A stretch of DNA of 64,000 nucleotides from Serinus canaria (taxonomy: Eukaryota > Chordata > Aves > Passeriformes > Fringillidae), in contig NC_066322.1 of assembly GCF_022539315.1 (NCBI RefSeq), forward strand, positions 21,028,765 to 21,092,764, written 5' to 3'. Positions 37,801-51,432 of the stretch are shown one piece after another. Position 1 is the first letter of the stretch, and each line of letters begins with the position of its first letter. The translations under genes were made by a program, and so were the position numbers. The notes beneath the pieces were generated by a model, which was given only the letters and a program-made list of their open reading frames with translations, made no database searches and was not told the DNA's origin.

Positions 37801-40800
37801 TGGTGTTATTAGTTAACCAGTGAAAATATGTAGATTTTCCTGACTCTCTATACTAAATCAGGGATAGTCCAATCACAGTTTAGGACATCACTACATAATT
37901 AATTTGTGTGTAGATCTCTTCAGGACTGCAATTACAATAGTGGGGACGTAGAGGCAACCTGATTTGGGGTGAGTCTCAGTGAGGTGACCAAGATCTCTGC
38001 ATGTGACTTTTGATATGTGTTCTTATCTCATATACATTAACAGTGAATGTTGCATTAAAGCTAATGAGACAATCTGAACAGAGAGAAGTCAAAGGATATG
38101 TGCTGAGAGCACTGTGTAAAACTCCACTGTCATCTCTCAAGCTCTCCTGGGATACTTAAGGGTTCAGCAAACCTATTTTTGACAATATATAACTGCAATA
38201 AAATTATGTGAGGTTTTTTTTTTTTTTTGAGAGATAATCATAAGCTGTAGCTCTGGTTAACATTCTTTTAAAGGAAAACATGTGACTATTAAGTTATTTG
38301 CTGTACTTTCAAGTTATGCAAGCAGAACAAGAAATGGTACAGTTTTCACTGGTGGTACTTAGTGTTGGTTGGTAGTGATGCAAATGAGATTAAATAATAA
38401 CTTTGGGGTTTAAGTAGATGGTTTTCCTGTGGTTTGAGTTTGGTTTTGTGCTCGATATTTATTATGGAACTCTGGCTAAACAGATTTAGTTTTACAAGTA
38501 TTTCCTTTGACTGCTAAGGAGTTAACTTGGTGAGACACCAGGCAATGCTGGTGTAGCTGCTGAAGGCAGTCGTGTACAATGAGCATGAAATCTGCTACTG
38601 ATGTGTACAGCACGACATCCCTTATGCTTTCACATAATTCCTCATTCCTGTTTTTTTTTTTTTTTAAACTGGAATGTCTCTTATCGATCTTTACATCGGT
38701 TAGTAACAATTTAAAGTACACATGTTTAAGCTTAATGCAAGAAATCATTTTCTGAAGTTTTGATGCTTGTAAATTAAATGAGTAGGAGTAGGTCCCCCCC
38801 TCCCACCCACACACCCTTTAAATCCTAGCAGCTAGAAAAAGTGTTTTGTGCTGCTACAGTAAGTATCAGTCTCTTAGCTCTTCTACTTTATTCACTCAGG
38901 GACTAATTACCAACTTTTTACATGAAACAGCCTTACTGTGAGCTCACAGTGGGGCGCGCATCTTTTTCTATCCTTATTGAAAAGTAAACCCTTAGGTCTT
39001 CTGGAATATATTATATGTTTTACAAGAAATAGCAATTGCTTTTCTGTCAAACAAAGAATTTTTGTTCTCTATAGCTTACTTTTGACGATTAAGACAAAAA
39101 CAGTATTATAGTGTGTCAGGATCTGCTCTGCAGTCACAGTGAAGATCTGCCAGTATTCCCAGATATCTCCCCATTTTGATTATTTTCCACATCTGCCATA
39201 AAACTGTGCGTTAAGCTGAAACTGCATACAACATTCAGCCCAAGGAGAACACTTTTGCATATTTTCCCCCAAAATGGGTCTGGTCTTTAGAGGGGAAAAA
39301 TATTTAGGTTTCAGAGAGATTTTCTCCCTCTCATATTCCAGACATGAAATACTGAAAAATTGGGGGTGTACTAATCTATAGAGAGTTTCCTTTGGTCTGG
39401 GAATTTTGAAAAGAAAAATGAAACAGAATGAGAGATTTAACTTTGAAAAATAGTAACTCCTTGGGAGCACTAAATATTTCCCAGAGAAAGCTGGTTAAAT
39501 TTTACTACTCATGTCTTTTATTCAATGCTGTTTCTACATGAAGCAATGAAGAGGTGTGAACACAGTTCATTCGCCTCTTTGCATTTTGCACCATTGCAAG
39601 GACACAATAAGATTTTGGGCCTCTCCATGGGAAAGAGGTTTTCTCCTTTTCACAAGGCTGCTTCCAGTCTCATAGATACTCTGGGCACTAGGGCTTGTTA
39701 CCAGCCCTGGCCTGAGCTTCCTCACCGAGGGGGCTGATGAGCCCCATCATTTAAGGACTTTATTGAAACCCAGTGCCTCTAACACTTAGCAGCTCTTTGG
39801 AACGACTGATTAGCTCATTGATAAACTTTTACATCTTCCAAACTCTGCTGAGGCTGGTTTTGGGTAGGATGGCCTTCAGGCTTGCCCTCTGAGAGGTTTG
39901 CCTGGTTCTTTCCAGCCATGCTGCACGGCTTGAGAAGCAGCATTGCCTCTGCCCAGAAGTATTCTGTTTAATCAGGGAAAGCGACAGTGTGCCTCCTCAC
40001 ATGGCTGGGGCTCTCATCAGGGCCTTTTGTGTGAGGCCAATTTCCATTTGAGCTTGAGGATGGAATATGTGCGTTCCGATGAAGATTTTTACTCCAAAAT
40101 AGTTCAAAGAAGGGGAATTAACCAAGACTGAGGTGATGTTGCCAAACCTTCCTCTATTTTAGCAGTTTTGTACTACTTTTTCCTACTTTCTGCTAGCCCT
40201 GCAAAATCTGTGCATTATAGGACTTAAAACACAGGTAGATTTTTGACGTGTGGTAAAATTTTTTTTGAAGGCAAGTGTACTAATGGTTGATAAAGTGCCA
40301 ATCTCTGAAAATTACCCACAATTCTCCTTCACTGAAACTAAGGGCAACAGCAGCAGTTCCATATAGCACATATGTCATGAAGGCAGATGCATGCCATTCT
40401 ATAGCTAAGCCTTCTTGACAGACAAAATGCTATAATGAAGGAAGATTTATGGTAAAGATAAGCTCCTTACTACAAAATTCCTCTCAATTTTATTACAGCA
40501 GGACTGTGCTGAATATTATTCACTTAGAAGTCATGGGAAACAATTCTTGATAGATGTTTTTTAATCAGTGATAAGCTGCATATATTTAGCACTTTGCAAA
40601 CCTTGAAAAATCTCTACACTGTAAGAACAAAAAGCACTTTCCTTAAGACTCCCAAGTCCAAACTGAATGTGTAGAAAACTTTTCCTGTCTTTAGGATTCT
40701 TTTTTGGTAGTGGCTAAGCTGTCTGTAACAGTGCAACAGTCGATCTCTGACTATTTATTAGGGTCATAAAGTAATTTTCATTTTCAGTTGAATGAAGGGC

Positions 40801-43800
40801 ACATCGTTTTAAAAATCTTAATTAAATTCTTCTATGGCAGAATGTTTCATTCATGCCCAAGTATTGGGCAAGACTGTATATATTTTTAAAGTGAGAACAA
40901 GATAATTAGAAGAACAAGCTGCAATTCCTAGTCTGGATCCTATTTCACTCCCTCAGTTTTCAATCTTGAAGGACTTTTGGTTTCTTTCAGAAGAACTCAG
41001 ACTCAACTAAAACATTTTCATATTGCTTTATAGTGGTAGGCTTCTTTCTAATGCTATTTACAATATTGAAGCCTATTCTTCTGTTCTAAAAAGATTGTAA
41101 AATGATGGATTCTTACTGAGAAGCTCCTGATGTCTGTTAAAAACCATGCTTATTTATTTTGTGAGTAATTTTATAATTGCTTTTGGCGCTGTTAGCTCTG
41201 CAATGGGAAGAGAGACATGGGGAAAAAAGGTGGATTCCTCTCCTTGTGCGACTGTGGAAGTAGGTTACTACATTTCAGTTGTTTCTTTTCTTACAGTACC
41301 AGTAAAGACAAAGGGCAAAGTTTAATTTGATTTCTTGAATTTTTATGACTGGTGTAATTACTGAGTCATCACTCAGGAAAATAAAACAGCTTGACTTTCA
41401 GCAGCTCAGGCTGCATTTACTCTCTTGGAAGTTAAACAAACAAAATCTCCACTCACTTCTTGTCCTGACACCCCAGGAACCAACATCCTTATTACCTGCA
41501 CATGAAGCAAGTAATAACCATACATGATATGGTGGCCATTGAAACACAATAAAACAAGATCCTGCTAGGCCTCTGATGGAAGAGTTGCTCACAGATCCTG
41601 TCCCAAATTCCACAGCCAGCTACACCCTTAAATACAAAGTCCAGCATTTCTCACTGCAGCTTGGGAGGGAAAAATATATCCAGGTACAGCCACAAAGCCA
41701 GGGGTGGTAGATCCACACAGCCAGGGGTATGGGGAGCCAGTGGGGATGAAACTATGCCCAGCCCAGGAGATGTGGGGACAGACCACAGCCCCAAGCAGTG
41801 GTTCCACTGCTGGCATTTCAGCTTTGCCATGCTTAAACTCCACTACCACCTCACTTTCTTTCACTTTCTAATGCTCCCTCCCTGCCTGCAGTTCTGCCCC
41901 TGCTGAAGTCCCAGCCTGGCTCATGCCCTGTGGGTCAGCAGTGAAACATTTCTTGTCTCTTGCTTACCTGGGACTGAGGGCAGCCCATCCATGGCCCAAG
42001 GTTTATTCTGTAGGTATTTTAGTCCATGCTTAAGCATTGACTGATAGGATTATGTTTCATATAAAAGAGTAGCTGCTGATTTCTTTGAAGACCTGACAGA
42101 GGAACAGGAATTTGGAGAGCAGTTGCTGTGTTGTGTCTTCAGGGAAATTCCCTGAACAACTGGAGTCTCTCACCATGCCAATGGGTGGTCTCTGCTATTG
42201 CTTGCAACAGGCTGTTCACAGTGAAAGTGTGCTTCAGTCTTTAGGTTGAAGCTCTGCTGGTGCATTGGAAAAATTAACCCAATGTTGTTAAGCCCAAATT
42301 TACTGCCTGCCTTTGTAAGCTGGTGGAAAGGGAACCTTTCCAGGCTGCTTCCTGCTTCTAGGCTTGTTTGTGGGTTTGATGTTGTGACTGCTTAAGGTAA
42401 ATGACAGATCAATTCTAGAAAAAATGTCTCAATCTAAATCTCTCTTTTCTCGGAAAAAAAATCTGTAACCACTGTCTTGTGGAGGCATGGTCATATTTGT
42501 ATGTGAGCACACGTTGCTAAAGTAGGGCAGAAATGATTTCATGAAGGTCTTGCAGATAAACTGAGAAAGAAAGTGAGTTGAAACTCATTCTTTTACTGAA
42601 CTCCTCACCTCATCCCAGGGTCATAATATATGTTTTGGCAATAAATGTTTGTCTTTGAATATTCAGTTAGAATGAGCATTGGTAACAAAACTACTGTGCC
42701 AATTATCCTTCCATCAAGCTTTTTGTATATATGCTTACATGCAGGCAAATCTGCCAGAGCAGTAGTATCACAGTATCAAATTTCATAAAGGCAGAAATTA
42801 GGCTTCTGATAAGCTAAAAAATGAGACTAAGTAGGAAATTGGGAAACCAAAGAGTTTCCCCAGTCAATTTCTGCAACATCATTTTAATCTTCAATAGCAC
42901 ACAGAGTTGTTGGTGTTTTAAGGGATTATCTGTCAATGCCTGCAATTTGTAGGGTGTGAATAGTTTAAGATGTCATAAATATTTATGAAGTTCCTGGGAA
43001 TGGTGATAGGACATCATACAAAGTCCTTAAAGTTACAAACTGAGGCAGAAAGGGTGTTACATGCAAATTGCAATAATAGTGTGGTATAGTTTTAAGAGGA
43101 GCAAAAACCAATCTATTATTTAGGTGAGAAGAAGCTGAAAATTTAGAAAATAAGGAATGAAAATTTTTGAGAGATTTGCTTTTACCTAGAAAAATTTTGC
43201 TCTGCTTTTGCCTAGACATTTGTAACTTTTCTGAATGTTTGCCTTTATTGGTCTCATGAGAAGTTTGCGCATTATCTGTCCTTTCCCTTTCTATCCCTCT
43301 CTTGCTAGTCAAGTACCTTTTGAAGTAGGAATAATGGAACAGATTAATCTTGAAGGTATTTATACTGCTGCCACTGGAAGTTGACCAAGAGGTGATATAG
43401 TCCAAAAAGAAGAAATATAAATATTTTCCGGAAAAATATAGGATATAAATTTCTACTGAGGTTAAAACACAGAAATGCAGCTGCCACTGAAACCCTTTTG
43501 AGTATCAGGCTCTATCCTTTTATAAAGCCCATCTGTCTCTGAAGATTATTAAAAATGCATGATCATAAAAAGCAGTACTCCTTAGGGGGAAAATCTCTCT
43601 GTACTAATCTTGTAGTCACTTCACAAAACAGTTTTTAATCCCAAATTTGCATTTGATTTTCAGTCAGGAACTTTTGTGGTTTTTGCAAAGTTTTCCTATT
43701 CCATTAGAATAAGATATGTGGTACAGTTTGTTCAGGTGGCAAGTCCAGACTATGAATAAACCAATGTTATCATATGAAAGAGAATTAAACAGGCAGATCC

Positions 43801-46800
43801 AAGTGGGGATATATTAAGCCAAATTTAAGCTCCAGTAGTTGAATTTAGCCTGTACTAGATGTCTGGTTTGCCTCAGGATATATTCAGCTTTCCAGCTAAT
43901 CGACTGAGGAAAACTGCCTCAGGTATGATAAAATTTACAAGAGAGCTCAGTCGAATAGCTCTTGTTATAAATACTAGCTTAAAGGCATTCTTCTGGTCTT
44001 TGGGATCAGAACTGTATTTGCATTTAATTATTATATTTGAAACTTTTTCAACTTGGTTAAAAATATTAGACCAGCCAGTTTGGATTACATCGTTGTAGTG
44101 CTTTCCAGATAATGGTTGAATTTCATACCAGATTTTTATTACTGGTTGAATATTTTTTGGCTTTATTCTTTTGTTAAATCTAACTTTCCACAGGAGCAAA
44201 AATTATTATAATATATTCTCATTGAGAGAAGGAGAATTAAGCAAAGGTGTTTTAGTGATGTGCTGATCTAAGAGGTAGAAGCACTCTGTTATGATTTTCT
44301 GTCAACATAATTGACCAATAATTCAGAGTTGTAAGCCTCTTGCACTGTTTTCAGACAAGGCTTAGTGTGAGAACTAATTGTCTTTTAGTCATTGATTTCA
44401 AAAACCTCTTTTTATGTTTTTCTGAGACTTTTCAATACATGGTTTACTATGTTCTATGTGCCAATATTTGCACTAACAGTTTGAGGTTTTTTTCACTGAA
44501 CCAAGTTGCATCAGTGGAAGCTGATTCTAGTTTAGAAAGAACATGAAAAAGACAATCACCTCTGCCTGTGTAAGATAGGGGAAGTGAAAATCAGTAACAG
44601 AACTATTATCTTTTCTAATTGTGCTGAGATAACATAAAATTAAATGCTTTCATTTATTTGCTCAGTAGTGAAAACACTACAGTAGCAACAAATAAATGAT
44701 GCCTGTTATCCAAACACTTGAATAATACTATTCTTAAGAGGTGGACTCTACTTTAGGCAGTTGCAGTTATTTTCTATGTAAATGTAGCTGCAGACAGCTC
44801 ACAAGACATTGATTGAACACTGAAGCTGGTGCTGTTTCAATCCCCTGTCAAATTAGCACTGACAAAAAAACTCACACTGGCTTAGCTGAAAAGAGCCAAC
44901 GAGTTTGGTAATGTCACGCACAGGAGTGTACCAGTCACCAGATCACTGTCACACCTGACTGCAGCAGCCCATGAATTCACTTAAACGTGCAAAGGAGTAC
45001 TGCCAGTAGTGCCTTCGTGGACAATGAACACAACTAAGGGAGATAATTTTCTGCTGCCGTATTTCAGAACACAGTGTTTCTGACATTTGATCTGAGAGGG
45101 AGTTGCAAATTTCACTTTTTACTGTCCCAGATGTCTGAGCTTAGTTGTGGAAATGGTTTGGCAAATGGGATGACAGAAGCCCAAATAGGGACACCTCCAA
45201 CTTCACTGTAAGTGTTAGAGCTGCCTGTATGAAAGATTGGAGAGGCACCTAGTGTGTGTCAAAAGAGCCTTTGGACCATTTTTGCAAAGATTTAGATGTG
45301 TTCTTCGTCCTTGTTCCTTAAACTTTTAAACATACAGATATGAAATCTAAAGAAAAGCCCACCTCAAAGTCCCTCTGGCATCATGGTTACTCATCAATCA
45401 AACAGGGTAGGAAAGTGAGGAATAGAGCAAATACTCTTACACCTGCATTTCAAACATGCAGCTCTTAGGAGAGAGTTTTACTTTTCAGCTGCCTCTGATT
45501 TCTTGACAGGAAGTCCTGGTCAGAAAGGGCTGGACACTTTCAGTGAGGTACTGCCTCAGCACATTTTTAATATTTCAATCACTCAGTAAGAAACAGAGTC
45601 AGGAAAACTGCAGATTTGTGCTCACTGCTCAGCTCAGACTGAAATATTTTGGTCAGATATGGATGAGATGTTTCCATAGACAACACAGTCACAGGCTTAA
45701 CAGGAGGAGCATGAATTATGGGGTTCTAGATCCACACTAGCCAAGAAATTGTGCTTTCCTGTAGCCTTGGAGCTATCCAGACATGGGATAAGCATTTGGC
45801 AGGATACAATTGATGTGCACACACATGTGCATCCTCATGCTTTAGTTTCATGGAAATCCACAGGCTCTCAAATCTAAGGTACTGAGCAGCAACCACTGCA
45901 TTTACAGCTGTAAATCACCATAGTCTCAAAATGCCAAACTTACAACTAACTCCTGCAGCAGAACTGCCCACCTGCCCTGCAGGGACTCCTGCCCAATTGC
46001 TGGGGAAATGACCTGAAATGCTGAATGGCCTGGGTTCCTTCAAGGCAGTGCACTCACGTGCTTACTGTTCTTGCCTTTCTTCATTTCCATTTGCTAATTG
46101 GAAGTTAATTTGTTCCCAGAGGTAGGCAAGTATTTTTAAACCAAAAATCGCACTATTTTTTTCCAAATCTTGTGTTGAAAAGCTGCTCAGTGCTTTTCCT
46201 AGTGCACAGTCCTAGGAGCACCTCTGAGTGTGTAACACAGTGCTTCCTCTTTCAACTCTATCCTATTTGTGTTTAACACAGATTGTTGGTCTGTTCACCA
46301 CTCAGCTTGCTTTAACTAATAAGATAGACTAGTTCAACAAAGATTAACACAATTCTTACTGTTTCTGTCCAACCAAGTTAAGCACAGCCCAGCAATTTAT
46401 TTGGGTATTAATTTCCTCTGTCAGTATTATATTAAAAAAATACACAGAAGAGTACAGAAAGTAAGAATCAAGCCTGATACTTTGGGGAAAAAATCATATA
46501 CTGGAAAACTTGACATAGAATCCAGTGGTGTCAAAAATCTTAGATATTTGTTGTTTTCAATTCAGACATTCTTCATTTAGACCAAAATAACAGACATCTG
46601 TAGGGTACCTTACTGCTGGTGACTATTTAAGAAGGAGGTGCTCTCACAGCATGGTACTTTTTATGTGCACAGTAATGAAAGTTCACTATTGATTTTTCTG
46701 TAGCTGCTTGTAACTATTATAGTTGATACATCAATAGAAAAGGAAAGCACAATGTTTCACAGGAGGCAGAAAATCAGAGAATACATGATGCTGTGACAGT

Positions 46801-48758
46801 AAATCATGGCATAATCTCAAGAATTGATAGATGGTTACTCCTAACTTGAAACCCATGGCTTTCTCTGAAAAGACTAACCTATAATCATCCAATATGTTCT
46901 AACAGACTGACTGCCCATAATAGTGGTAAAGGACACAATACAATGTTTCATTTCCAGAATAATGGTTTCCCCAAACCAGGTGGTTGTGGTGGAATTTGTT
47001 TTGTGTGTTACCACAAAGGAGGGAGAAAGAGTGGTGGGAATGCCATTTAGACTAATAGTTACAGGTTGCAGGAAAAAGACATTTTTCTCAGAAAAGAGCA
47101 CAGAAGAGTTTTGTTTAAAAAATAAAAGAGGAAGAGAAGTTGTCATTAATTTTTAACTTGCAAAAGTCTGCAGTTAGTTGAAAAGGAAATGCAAAAGAGC
47201 TGATTATTCTTGAGATCAAAATATTGGAGGTGTTTTGTCAAGAAAGACAATTGCAGAGAAAATACATTTACTGTTGCTGTTTCCAGTTCCACAGTATCCT
47301 GAAAGGGAGCCAAAGGCACGTAAGTAATGAAAGCTCTTTTAAGTGTCTGCTTCTCTCTGCTGCACTTTTGAGGGGCATAACAATCTCTGAATTTTCCAGT
47401 ATGCCTAGTGAATTTTTAACAGGAAAGTTCTTAATTGCTTTGTTACCCTCTTTACTCCCTGGCTCATCTCTGTAGCTTCATCTATGGTTCTAATTAATTG
47501 TGAGGGTCTTTTTTCCTGTCTCAAAACAGAAAGTGAGGAAGTACCACCCGTAAGAGGTGGCCAGATGGAGCACAGTGTGCAGTCTGGATGGCACTGCTCC
47601 CACAGTCACCTCTCACAATGTTCCTCTCTGGAAGATATTTTCATTGTGCAGCATTGTCTTCCAGCACCTTTTTAGGGCATGTGAGTTTGATACCTGCCCT
47701 TTTCACCTTTGCTGGTGACTCCATTCTTTAAAGACAAATGTGTCCCAAATAGGATGGTCCTAGACAAGAGGAAAGGACTTTCTCAAGCTACCACCCATCC
47801 AGCCTGCCTCAGCTGGGCTTGAAGGACACCTGGCCTGCTTAGGCTGTAGGCTTTCCCCTAGTGAAAGACTGGATAGTGTCGTCTATCTTGTTCCAAGAAG
47901 TTTGCTGATCTCTGTTACCATTTTTGGTGTTGGGGAGGAAAGATGCTTCCCCACTCTGTTGTTGTAATCTTTCTCTTTGCTGAGATGAGACTTTCCTTCA
48001 CCTGGCAAGCAGAAGTGTTATGTAATATGTTTATAATACTCATTAAACCCTCCCAGTACTGAAGATGTTATTAAATGTAGGATTTTCCTTAATAATTATT
48101 GAATAACCTTATTAAGAAGACTCTTAAACTACTCTTAGGATGATGTATAAATTGCATTTTTACAAGCCACATGGACTCTTTTGGGGTTTACTCTTTCAGT
48201 TTGTCCCATGCTAAATGGCTCTGCACAGGACCAGGGCAATACTAGGAACTCCTGCTCTGAAAGGTTCATCCAGTCTTAGTAGCAGCATTGCCAGAACCTA
48301 AGGAATTGCAGTTTTCATTCTCCACCCCTTTCCTGCCAGCAGAAATCATTTGGGACACACTCCAGGCCACAAGCTTGGGAAGGAGTGTTTCTGCACAGTC
48401 CCCTTCTGTTGCCCAATTCAAGATTCCAGCTGTGTTCAAGGCTGGGCCATAAAGTTTGTTTCTGAATTTTCCTTCATTGTTTCATTCCTGTTTGCTTCTG
48501 TTTCCTCCTTTTTCACCTCTGGCTTGGCTTTGATCACAGTCCCATGGTTTCTCTTTCCTTCCTGGCCTTTTCCCCCTATTTTCATGACTCCTATCTCAAG
48601 CCCTCCAGTCTCTCTCTGTTCCTCTGGTCCACACCACTGCTGTCCCTTGTTTTCATCAATCACTCCTGGTTCCTGATCTGCCTAGGTATCCTCTTCTCTT
48701 CCACTCTTCTCCCATCCCTCTTGCAGAACCTTTTTTTTCATCTGTGATTTCTTTTCAT

Positions 48759-48837
48759 TGTTCCTTACAGCATTTCCCCTCTCTATTTTAATTCCCTTGT
48801 TCCTTTAGAGTATTTCACCTCTCTATTTTAATTCCCT
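48759..48837. repeat. Two-copy tandem duplication, unit about 39-40 bases
   Basis: The unit 48759-48797 is repeated at 48798-48837. Both end in ctctattttaattccct and share a ttcctt...atttc start; only a few bases differ, so the duplication is fairly recent. It lies in the NR5A2 intron. Confidence 0.85.
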
Positions 48838-49407
48838 CAGAGACAGACTTTGCTTTGTTTGTTATTCAGTGCTCAATCTTGCACAAGCAGCACAGAGGTA
48901 GGAGAAAGAGGGAAATTTGCCATAGTCTACAGTGCATCTCCAGTAAATGGCCAACATTACCCATGTCTAAACTCAGGTAAGAGCCTCTGCAATGTATTTT
49001 TTTAACTAGAAATACATGAGGCAGTTTTCAGTCTATGTATTCTGGTTTTAAAAGTATTTAATAAGTTGTCTGTTACTACTGCAAAGTTAATCTCATTCAG
49101 TGAAACATTTAAGATTATGTTCAAATTAAGGCTATAGGGTAATATTATTGGCTCCAAGATTTAGGATATTCATTCACTTATCTGTATTTTAATATATAAC
49201 TATTTATTCCCATGTTGTGCTAAGTACTTGACTCACAAAAGTAGTCACTGATGTTAAGGATTTCTGTCAACAGCAGCTGAAAAGATTCTATGTAATATTG
49301 TATTTCCTTTGTTAACTATATAATACATTTAAACTTGCAACTTAAACATCTAAAAATGGTAAGGAATTGTAAAAAATTCCAAAAGTCGAGACACCTATAA
49401 ATGTGGG

Positions 49408-49421
49408 TTACCTGCAGGTAA
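49408..49421. repeat. 14-bp perfect palindrome TTACCTGCAGGTAA
   Basis: The sequence reads the same on both strands and contains CAGGTAA, which resembles a splice donor, in each direction. No exon is apparent next to it. Confidence 0.8.
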
Positions 49422-51403
49422 TTTTTCCCCCTTATTGGAGGTGTTTAAAAGCCATCCTTACTAGTATTCTGTAAACATAATGGGGGAAAAGTGCAGAACA
49501 CACTGATTGGGCTATTCTGAAATCCCCACTGTCTCCACACAAAGGCAACAGTACAGAATACAAATATTGCTTGATACCCATGTTTCTAATTACTTGCAAG
49601 ATTTGTATCTAACAAATATATGACCTAATTTTCTCTCAAGCATCTAATCCTATTGTTATTTCAAAACCTTGTTAAATATGCATTTTAGAAAAAAAGGACA
49701 TGAAAAGGAAAAGTACTTGCGGAAGGCGGTTAATCTTTTTTCCATGGCTTGCAGCTGTCAGACATGCAGACAACATAACCAACTAATGAACAGACTGAAT
49801 CAAATTCATGCCTCAAATAATATCATTGTACTCTACAGTTACATGAGGTATGAATTTGCAGCATTCATTGCATTTAATGAAATAAAATCAGGAACAAATC
49901 AACAGCAATTATTAACTTTCCTCTATAATTTAGTGCAGTTTATTCAAAAAACTCAATCAGCCATGAAACAGAAGGCTTTCTCTGGGATTCCTGGAAGATT
50001 TTTATCATTCACTACTCCTACATGCAGGGCTGAGATGAATGATTAAAATTTTATTTATTAAAAATATTAGTTTAATTTTGAATTGTTCCTCATAACCCCA
50101 GAATTTGTATTTTATTCCTTTTATATTACATGCTTTTTTTCCTCAAAACCATTGATTGTAGATTTCATTAAGACAGATAACTGGATACTGTCCTACTTTC
50201 TTTCATACTGCCTGCACTTGTGTGCCACCTGCATAGGAGGATGGACTAAAATCTGTCAGCTCACTGAAATAATGTTCTTAGGAGCAAACCGTTGTTTGTC
50301 AAAGTCATCACTCTGTATATCATTTAACATCTTAAAGATATTTAGGGACTGATTTTTAATTGTTTGGCTTTGCTATGGGTTTTGACAGGTAAGAGAAATG
50401 AACATTTCTTTGTTTTTGTTTTTCCATAAAGAAATAAAAGCCAGGGCAAAAAAAAAATAAAAAACCCCAAACCCAAAATCATAACACTTTTTTCTGCATG
50501 TACAAAAAACACTTATAAAATAGTCCCTCAAAAGATTAATTGTCAAAGTTTTTGACCCTGAAAAGGAAAAGTAGTTCACAGCAAGGAACTACTTTCATGC
50601 TAAGTGATTTATAAAGGAAAGGATCCAATTTTCTCAAAATTTAATAAAGTTATTTTAAATCAGATTAATTTTAAAATGTTGTTTGTTATAAAATCTGAAG
50701 AGATTTCAAACTGTGTTGTTCCAATCTGCCTCTACTCTACAAAGTATCTTTTAATGCTTTGGATTTTACGACTGTTTACAAAGATAGGTAACTATTGCTT
50801 TTGTTTACCAGTTTGCATAGTTGAGATATTATTTTAGGGACTTCAAAGTAATGGAGTGAGAAGCAGAATTAGAGAAAAAAGGGTTGATTTCTCTGTTGAG
50901 CAATGCTGTATCTATGAAAGGAGAACGTCCCTCATGAGATTATTCTGAAATGAGGTTTTGTCCATATTCATTTGCTTTACTTTCCCAGAGGGTTAAAGTA
51001 GAAAAGTGGAATAGCTCTTCTAGTGGCAGAGTGGAATAGCCTGGCTGCTTTCCCTGGGATCCAGAGAAGAGTTAAATGTTCCAGGAGCAGGCTGGCTGTT
51101 TAACTGTTCTGCTGGCCCTCATCATCTCCAGTAAGAAATGGATCCCTGGTTTCCAAGGCAGTGTGGACCACACAGCAGTGAGGGACTATGTAAGATTGCT
51201 GGTAACTGTCCACATTAAAAGCTACCAAATTTTCATTTTTAAATCCAGAAATATTTGTAAAACCTGAAGTTAGAAGGCATGATAAATGTTCAACTGCTTG
51301 ACTGTTTAGGGACAAGAAAGGACTCCTATAAGCATCATTATTACCTCTTTTAGTCTTCTGCTCACTGCAAGCCATAGATTTCCATCCAACAGTTGGGCAT
51401 CAA

Positions 51404-51432
51404 GTAACTTTTGTAACTTTTTGTAACTTTTG
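51404..51432. repeat. Short tandem repeat, 10-base unit
   Basis: The sequence gtaacttttt recurs nearly three times in a row (gtaactttt, gtaacttttt, gtaactttt). Confidence 0.85.

Noticed and set aside
49669..50046. 125-codon plus-strand open frame
   Set aside because: No recognisable motif; AT-rich intron sequence where such runs arise by chance.
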